From Bryum argenteum (taxonomy: Eukaryota > Streptophyta > Bryopsida > Bryales > Bryaceae): a stretch of DNA of 64,000 bases. Below the pieces are notes generated by a model that saw nothing but the letters and a program-made list of their open reading frames with translations, was not told where the DNA came from and ran no database searches. A program made the position numbers and the translations under genes. Each line of letters opens with the position of its first letter. Position 1 is the stretch's first letter. The stretch spans positions 12,907,601 to 12,971,600 of the forward strand of contig CM073322.1 in the NCBI GenBank assembly GCA_037043015.1. The letters run 5' to 3'. This document shows positions 58,639 through 64,000 of this stretch, piece by piece.

Positions 58639-60489
58639 CGTTATCAGCACTTTCGCTCTTGTTTTTTGGTGCTAGGGTTTGAGTTTAGGGTTATTTTTTC
58701 TTTGCTTTTTGCTCGTGATGTCTTAATCTCGTTGCTTTTGTATATTTGCTTGTTAGATTTGTCGGTTTCTCATGTGTATCCAGATCCACCGTCGGCGTTG
58801 CTCAATCATAACCTCCTACTTGATTCTTCACGTTCTTCTGTCATTCAAGAAGCTCCTTTCTTTGTTCTCATATTAAATTGCTTTAGATTGTCTCGAGCGC
58901 TCTTTGCTTTTTCAGTTAAAACCCTCGTTTCGATCACCCCATTTGACCTAATTCTTCTTATTTTTCGTACTTTTTCAGTTTTCTCTTTTTTTCATAGTAA
59001 CCCTCGTATTGTAACTACTCTTGATGTTCATAACACCAAAGCACCGAAGCAGCCAAGCGCAACCCTTGCAACGACAGAGGATTCGGTCAGGGTCATGGGC
59101 GTGACGGCTACTCTTGTGGGCGTGAGGGACAACACTATGACTCAAGCCGCCACGACATGTACTATTACAGCCACCGCCACGACTACTACAGGTACGAAAA
59201 TGATATCTACCAAGAGACAACACACTCGAAGATTAGAGGAGGAAACCGTCAACAGTCGACCAGCGTAGTTGGATGAACCAATCTTCCAACCCACACGATA
59301 ATCTTATTGCAGTGTCCTTACTTTTGTTTTATTCTTAGTGTCGTTTTGTATGTGGACGTGTTTTACTATCTAAGTCAGTCTAATCAGTCGGAGGGGTCCG
59401 GACCCACCCAAAATGTATGTTATGAGTGTGAGTCTTCTTGTATGTGCGGATCCTGGTTGAATTGTGATAGCCTTACAAGCCGGAAGGCAGAACTTTAAGT
59501 TCCGCGAGGGCAGGGCAACAAGAGTATTGCCCGGGGTTTTCCCCCTCCGATGTGATAGAGCAATGTTTGCTCCTAGCCCACTCTCGGAGTCCGATCGGCC
59601 TACGAGACTGAGAGCTAATGGGATCCACTTTTCCATCGCGTATGGAAATGATGAAGAGGTTCTTGAGCATTGGTGAGGGTAGTGACGCCTTGCCACCGCA
59701 CAGCGGCAGCCAGACCTAAGCGTTGCATGATGCAAGCTAGCCCCACTTGCAAAAGTGAGGAAGAGGCTGGGATATAATGACATGAATGTCTCCCACGCCT
59801 ATCCCTGTAAGGGGTGCCCATGCCTTCTTTTCTGGCCGTCGGCTTTATTAAAGCTAACCTTGGGCATTACTGGTTGTGGCACCTTGGGAACTCTAATTGG
59901 CACTACCTGTTGGCACTACCTGTTAGCACTATCTACTGGATAGACTTATCTCCACGATGTACGACGTGCATTTCAAGGAAGCTTCATTTTCTACATTATA
60001 GAAAACCTACTAACTATACACTTTGAATTGGAAGTGTTGGGGGCACTTTTTAGTGTCTTGGATTACAGATTAATTGTTATCCAGATGAGAGCAAACTAGG
60101 AGTCATATGTTAGGAAGTTACAGAAGAATTTCAACATGGCGGACACCATCATGATTTCAACATCAATGATCGGGAGAAGCAAGACCGGGGAGGATCCATA
60201 CCGTCCGTGCGAGGAGGAGGAGGAAGAAGTTGATAGACCTAAATACCTCGCAGCAGACCTTGTGGAGATGCGGATGTAGCGATTCTTAAGATCGAATCCT
60301 CCAAGAACGTTGCAGACATGTTAACCAAAGCGCTGCCGCCGTTCAAGCACCATGAACTTGTTCAAGCCGTTGGCATGCGTTCGCTCCAAAACTTGTAAAG
60401 GACACACTCTTTTCTATCCTCGAACTTTTCCCATAGGGTTTTTATTCAAGGCATAGTTTTTAACGAGGTGTTCCTTAGTCGAGGAGGAG

Positions 60490-60760
60490 TGTTGTGATAA
60501 GCGACTGGCGGAACTCCTCGTAGAGATAGAGGACCACTGGAACTCCCGAGAGTTATTAGAGTAGAGCAGTTAGCTGGGAGTTAGCCACCTACTACAACTG
60601 CGGTTAACTGCAGTTAACTGCAGTTGACTCCGAGTGCCGTTAAGGCGCCGCCTGTTTCACCAACCCCCAGATCATATAAAGCCCGAGGCTCTCAAGGCCT
60701 CACTCACTTTTTTGCTCATTCTTGTTTTGTTCTTCTCTCTCTCTTTCGATACTCTCAACA
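60490..60760 (+). repeat. Right LTR of the copia-type element
   Basis: 271 bp, about 99 percent identical to the left LTR over the aligned part, with the same TG..CA ends. Confidence 0.93.
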
Positions 60761-61311
60761 TTATGCATAAATCTGCACATTTAAGATTAGTTTGGGCGCC
60801 CTAACTTTAGTATATGTTTTGTTCCTAACTCCCAACTTGTGTAAGTTCAACTTTTTAGTGCATATACATATTGAACCTCTTTAAGACTTTGCCATTTGTA
60901 AGATCATAGCATTAAAAGTTGATGAAAACTTTTTTTCCAGTAGACATAGTCTACTTTGTGCAAAGGAAAACGTACCTCAAACATCTTGCTCATATTTTTT
61001 TCCATCAAGATAACTAAGTTGAGAATGCACATGCAAAATTTTAGACACTCATTTGGCTTTTGAACCTTCATCCAATTTAATTACTAGAAGAAGGTAGAAA
61101 TGAAGGATACAGTAAAACATGCACCACGTTTATTGTATTTGGTTTCGGAAAGAAAATGAGCAGTGAGTAGGTAACTTCATGAGTTTGTGAATTTTGAAGA
61201 ATTCAACAAATTCCTAAATCTCAAACTTTAACAAATTTTGAAAAAATAATAATAAATAATAATAATAATCTTTTATTTATTTATCTTTTTTCTTTTTTCT
61301 TTTTTTCTTTT

Positions 61312-61343
<32 letters not shown>

Positions 61344-61550
61344 GCAATGTCAAACTCCAGATACACCTTGTAGTATAGAGAACACTTAGAAAAAACAATT
61401 GATTCTAACCCCTTCATCGAGGGTGCTCGAAATATCAAAACTGCCAAATTGGAGGTCTAAGTCGTTTAGGAGTTAAAAATCACCTAATTAGATTCGGTCA
61501 ACGGATCCAACAATCAAGAGAAACATAAAACAACACATCAGATTCCTACA
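60761..61550. other. Intergenic, R1-like fragments and T-rich tract
   Basis: Weak R1-like text occurs around 60780-61100. A long T/C-rich tract lies at about 61268-61343. A degenerate TTAA-family end ('gtcgtttaggagttaa') is near 61462-61477. No gene. Confidence 0.45.
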
Positions 61551-61817
61551 TTAACCCCTAACTCTCCTTGTTGCAAAACGGTCTAAGTCACAAAATGTGA
61601 CCTTCCTTTGGATTAAGCTCAAACAATCTCAATCCAAGCATTATTTAAAAGATTCAACCGTAAGATCTCAAAGTTCACTTGACATTCTTCTCACATACCA
61701 AATTTGAACCGTTCATTCTTCCTCATTTGTAAGATTATAATGGTCAAAGTTGGCTGAGTTTTTCTCCTGCGGGAACCTCCAAACCCGATTCGGGTTTTAA
61801 GGAGAGTTAGGGGTTAA
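61551..61817. repeat. 267-bp TTAA MITE, family 1
   Basis: The same orientation, length and almost the same sequence as 4895-5161, with TTAA at both ends. Confidence 0.88.
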
Positions 61818-62437
61818 GCTCGTCTCTAGATTGGTTTGGACAAGTAGAAGATCTTATTGTTTATTCACAGAAAACATATGTTACATATGTTACAACCTAC
61901 TTCTACATTTATGCACTATTATAACTAATTCCACCACATTGCACAAACAGTGTCAAGAAGGAGTACCATATGCACCTCCAGCTCAACTATTGACACCCTC
62001 GCCAAAATTATAAGATATCGACAAGTACTACTATTCTTCAAGCATTTGTATAATCAATGCTTACAAGACTCAGCATATGCTTCTACTAAATTAGAAAATC
62101 TAATTTCACATATGTGTATTTGTAAAAAATGTATTACACATATAGTAGAGTTCTCTTACAATAAGAATATGGCACAAGATAACCTTCCACCCTATTTGAA
62201 GGAGCCGCAAGGAAAAGCAAGAGAACTAGAAGTAAAATATACGAAAGTAGGCTAACTCTTTTGACTATATCGTCCATAAGTTTTCATTGTAACTAGTACG
62301 TTGCCCCGAGTTGCCACGCTCATACAAATGATTTTTAGTATTTTTGGGGCCATGAATACTTTGGAATTCAATATCTTGTGATCTGTCGATGCGTTTTGCA
62401 ATTTGATCGTTTCATACAACTTTATTTTAAAAATAAA

Positions 62438-62472
<35 letters not shown>

Positions 62473-62876
62473 CGGTTGTGTCCGAGATCATTTTGTTACA
62501 AAACAAATTACCTTCCTAAAATAATAGATTGATTTGTAACCCAATAAGCTAAAACTTGGTCAAAAGACCAAATATCTCCAAATTGAGATATGAATTACTC
62601 CTTGCGAAGTATTATTTTGTATTATTTCTCGAAGTCAACCCTACCAATAGTCAATAGGTCCATGCCTCACATTGGCCTCCATCTCACGTATAGTTTTTGG
62701 TGAAACCACCTATTGTCGTGCATTTAAGGAAAATTGTGGAAATCTATAAACTTGGAGTGAGAAATGAGTGGGTTACTATTTTCACGAATCAGGAATAGGA
62801 AAAGACGAACTTTCCCTATTTATATGGTTCTTTATAAACACGCATTTGTGTCTTTATACAAATCTTATAAAGGGAA
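61818..62876. other. Intergenic upstream of the acetyltransferase gene
   Basis: AT-rich sequence with an A-run at about 62444-62472. The open frame at 61950-62255 has no recognisable domain. Confidence 0.45.
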
Positions 62877-62973
62877 ACCTAAAGGCAGGCACCCTAAGTA
62901 TGTACGCTTGAGGTACATGCAACGGAGGTCACATCTTCACAAAGCCAAGAATCTTGGGTGCCCGCCTTTAGGT
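62877..62973. repeat. 97-bp palindromic MITE near a promoter
   Basis: The arms ACCTAAAGGCAGGCACCC (62877-62894) and GGGTGCCCGCCTTTAGGT (62956-62973) are inverted copies with one mismatch. It sits about 190 bases upstream of the acetyltransferase start, so it may lie in the promoter or 5' untranslated region. Confidence 0.72.
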
Positions 62974-63047
62974 GGGTTCACCATAACGCTCATCATACAA
63001 CTTGAAGCAACATTCCGAAAAGGAGCAGCCACATTTCCTTGTCGTGA

Positions 63048-63701
<654 letters not shown>

Positions 63702-63785
63702 TAAATTCAGGCGAAGCGAAAAAAAAAGGTTCAGGGGCTCAGACATTTTTATATATAGTAAATTGGCGACCTGGTGGACATCGAA

Positions 63786-63857
63786 GTGGCTGTAGTTTAG
63801 TGGTGAGAATTCCACGTTGTGGCCGTGGAGACCTGGGCTCGAATCCCAGCAGCCACA
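63786..63857 (+). tRNA. tRNA-His: tRNA-His (GTG)
   Basis: The acceptor arms GTGGCTG and CAGCCAC pair fully, with discriminator A. The anticodon arm CCACG/CGTGG encloses the loop TTGTGGC with anticodon GTG at 63819-63821. The T arm holds GCTCGAATCCC, which also serves as the B box. There is no intron and no encoded CCA. It is a nuclear-type tRNA on the same strand as the acetyltransferase, 113 bases after its stop. Confidence 0.96.
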
Positions 63858-63868
63858 GTTCTTGTCCA

Positions 63869-63872
63869 TTTT
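63869..63872 (+). terminator. RNA polymerase III terminator of tRNA-His
   Basis: A TTTT run 11 bases after the tRNA 3' end, the usual Pol III stop signal. Confidence 0.7.
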
Positions 63873-64000
63873 ACCAAATGATCCTTTTGCAGTCACCATA
63901 CCTTCAGTTGTCTAATAACGTGGTTATCGGATTACCGCTTGTAGATGCACCTGTAACCGACCATTTGAGAGTTTGAAGGCTTTGTTTTCAACTTTCTATG

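Larger units (their letters stand above)
58358..60760 (+). mobile_element. Short Ty1/copia-type LTR retrotransposon, non-autonomous
   Basis: Two near-identical LTRs enclose about 1.85 kb and the whole is flanked by TTATG on both sides (58353-58357 and 60761-60765). A primer-site-like TTATCAGCAC follows the left LTR and a purine tract (GAGGAGGAG) precedes the right one. The only pol part I recognise is the far end of the copia RNase H region (VADMLTKALPPFKHHELV, about 60310-60360). The interior is far too short for whole gag-pol, so the element is broken by loss of most of its coding region and depends on relatives. About three substitutions between the LTRs imply a recent insertion. Confidence 0.9.

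Noticed and set aside
59300-59950. A separate tRNA-derived SINE inside the copia-type element
   Set aside because: Some tRNA-like text is present, but I could not find A and B boxes at the right spacing, a tail or a target duplication.

Overview
The window is AT-rich nuclear DNA from a land plant, most likely a moss or other bryophyte. The evidence is plant-type split genes, a BTB/NPH3 protein, a TIR-NB-ARC-LRR immune receptor of the kind I associate with mosses, a plant At1g77540-type acetyltransferase, plant CACTA transposases and a nuclear tRNA-His. The species is inference; I did not match it to a genome.

Region by region: 1-12,500 has no gene I can support. It is packed with short non-autonomous DNA elements, mostly a family with termini near TTAACCCCTAA that ends in TTAA, plus a Harbinger-type MITE, foldback elements and a longer dispersed repeat (called R1 here). 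13,316-15,935 is a four-exon BTB/NPH3 gene. 16,000-21,800 is again MITE territory. 21,870-25,060 is a diverged internal duplication leading into a TIR-NB-ARC-LRR gene (25,207-29,854). Its LRR part is 14 consecutive 46-residue double repeats with no length change, followed by a decayed continuation of the same array.

The 3' flank of that gene is split by a 6.4 kb DNA transposon (32,027-38,392) with a 9-bp target duplication. The uninterrupted site survives in a second, truncated LRR copy (52,280-56,290). Between the two copies lies a remnant of an LTR element (39,067-39,603), itself interrupted by a large CACTA (En/Spm-like) transposon (39,604 to about 52,280) that has a canonical left end and no right end.

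The most striking content is in the CACTA element. Its leftward transposase gene appears to be built as transposase-associated domain, then a SET (protein-lysine methyltransferase-like) domain, then TNP2, DUF4218-like and DUF4216-like parts, with phase-compatible splice sites joining the first three. The rightward genes encode an acidic repeat protein and a TNPA/Transposase_24-like protein. Nearly every non-coding stretch of the element is filled with TGACTA/TAGTCA motifs.

56,300-62,900 holds an inverted R1 copy, a recently inserted short Ty1/copia-type LTR element and one more TTAA MITE. The window closes with a two-exon GNAT acetyltransferase gene (63,165-63,672), with a small palindromic MITE just upstream, and a tRNA-His(GTG) gene. 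Only the BTB/NPH3 gene, the acetyltransferase and the tRNA look clearly intact. The receptor is plausible but its first exon was not found and its LRR tail is decayed.
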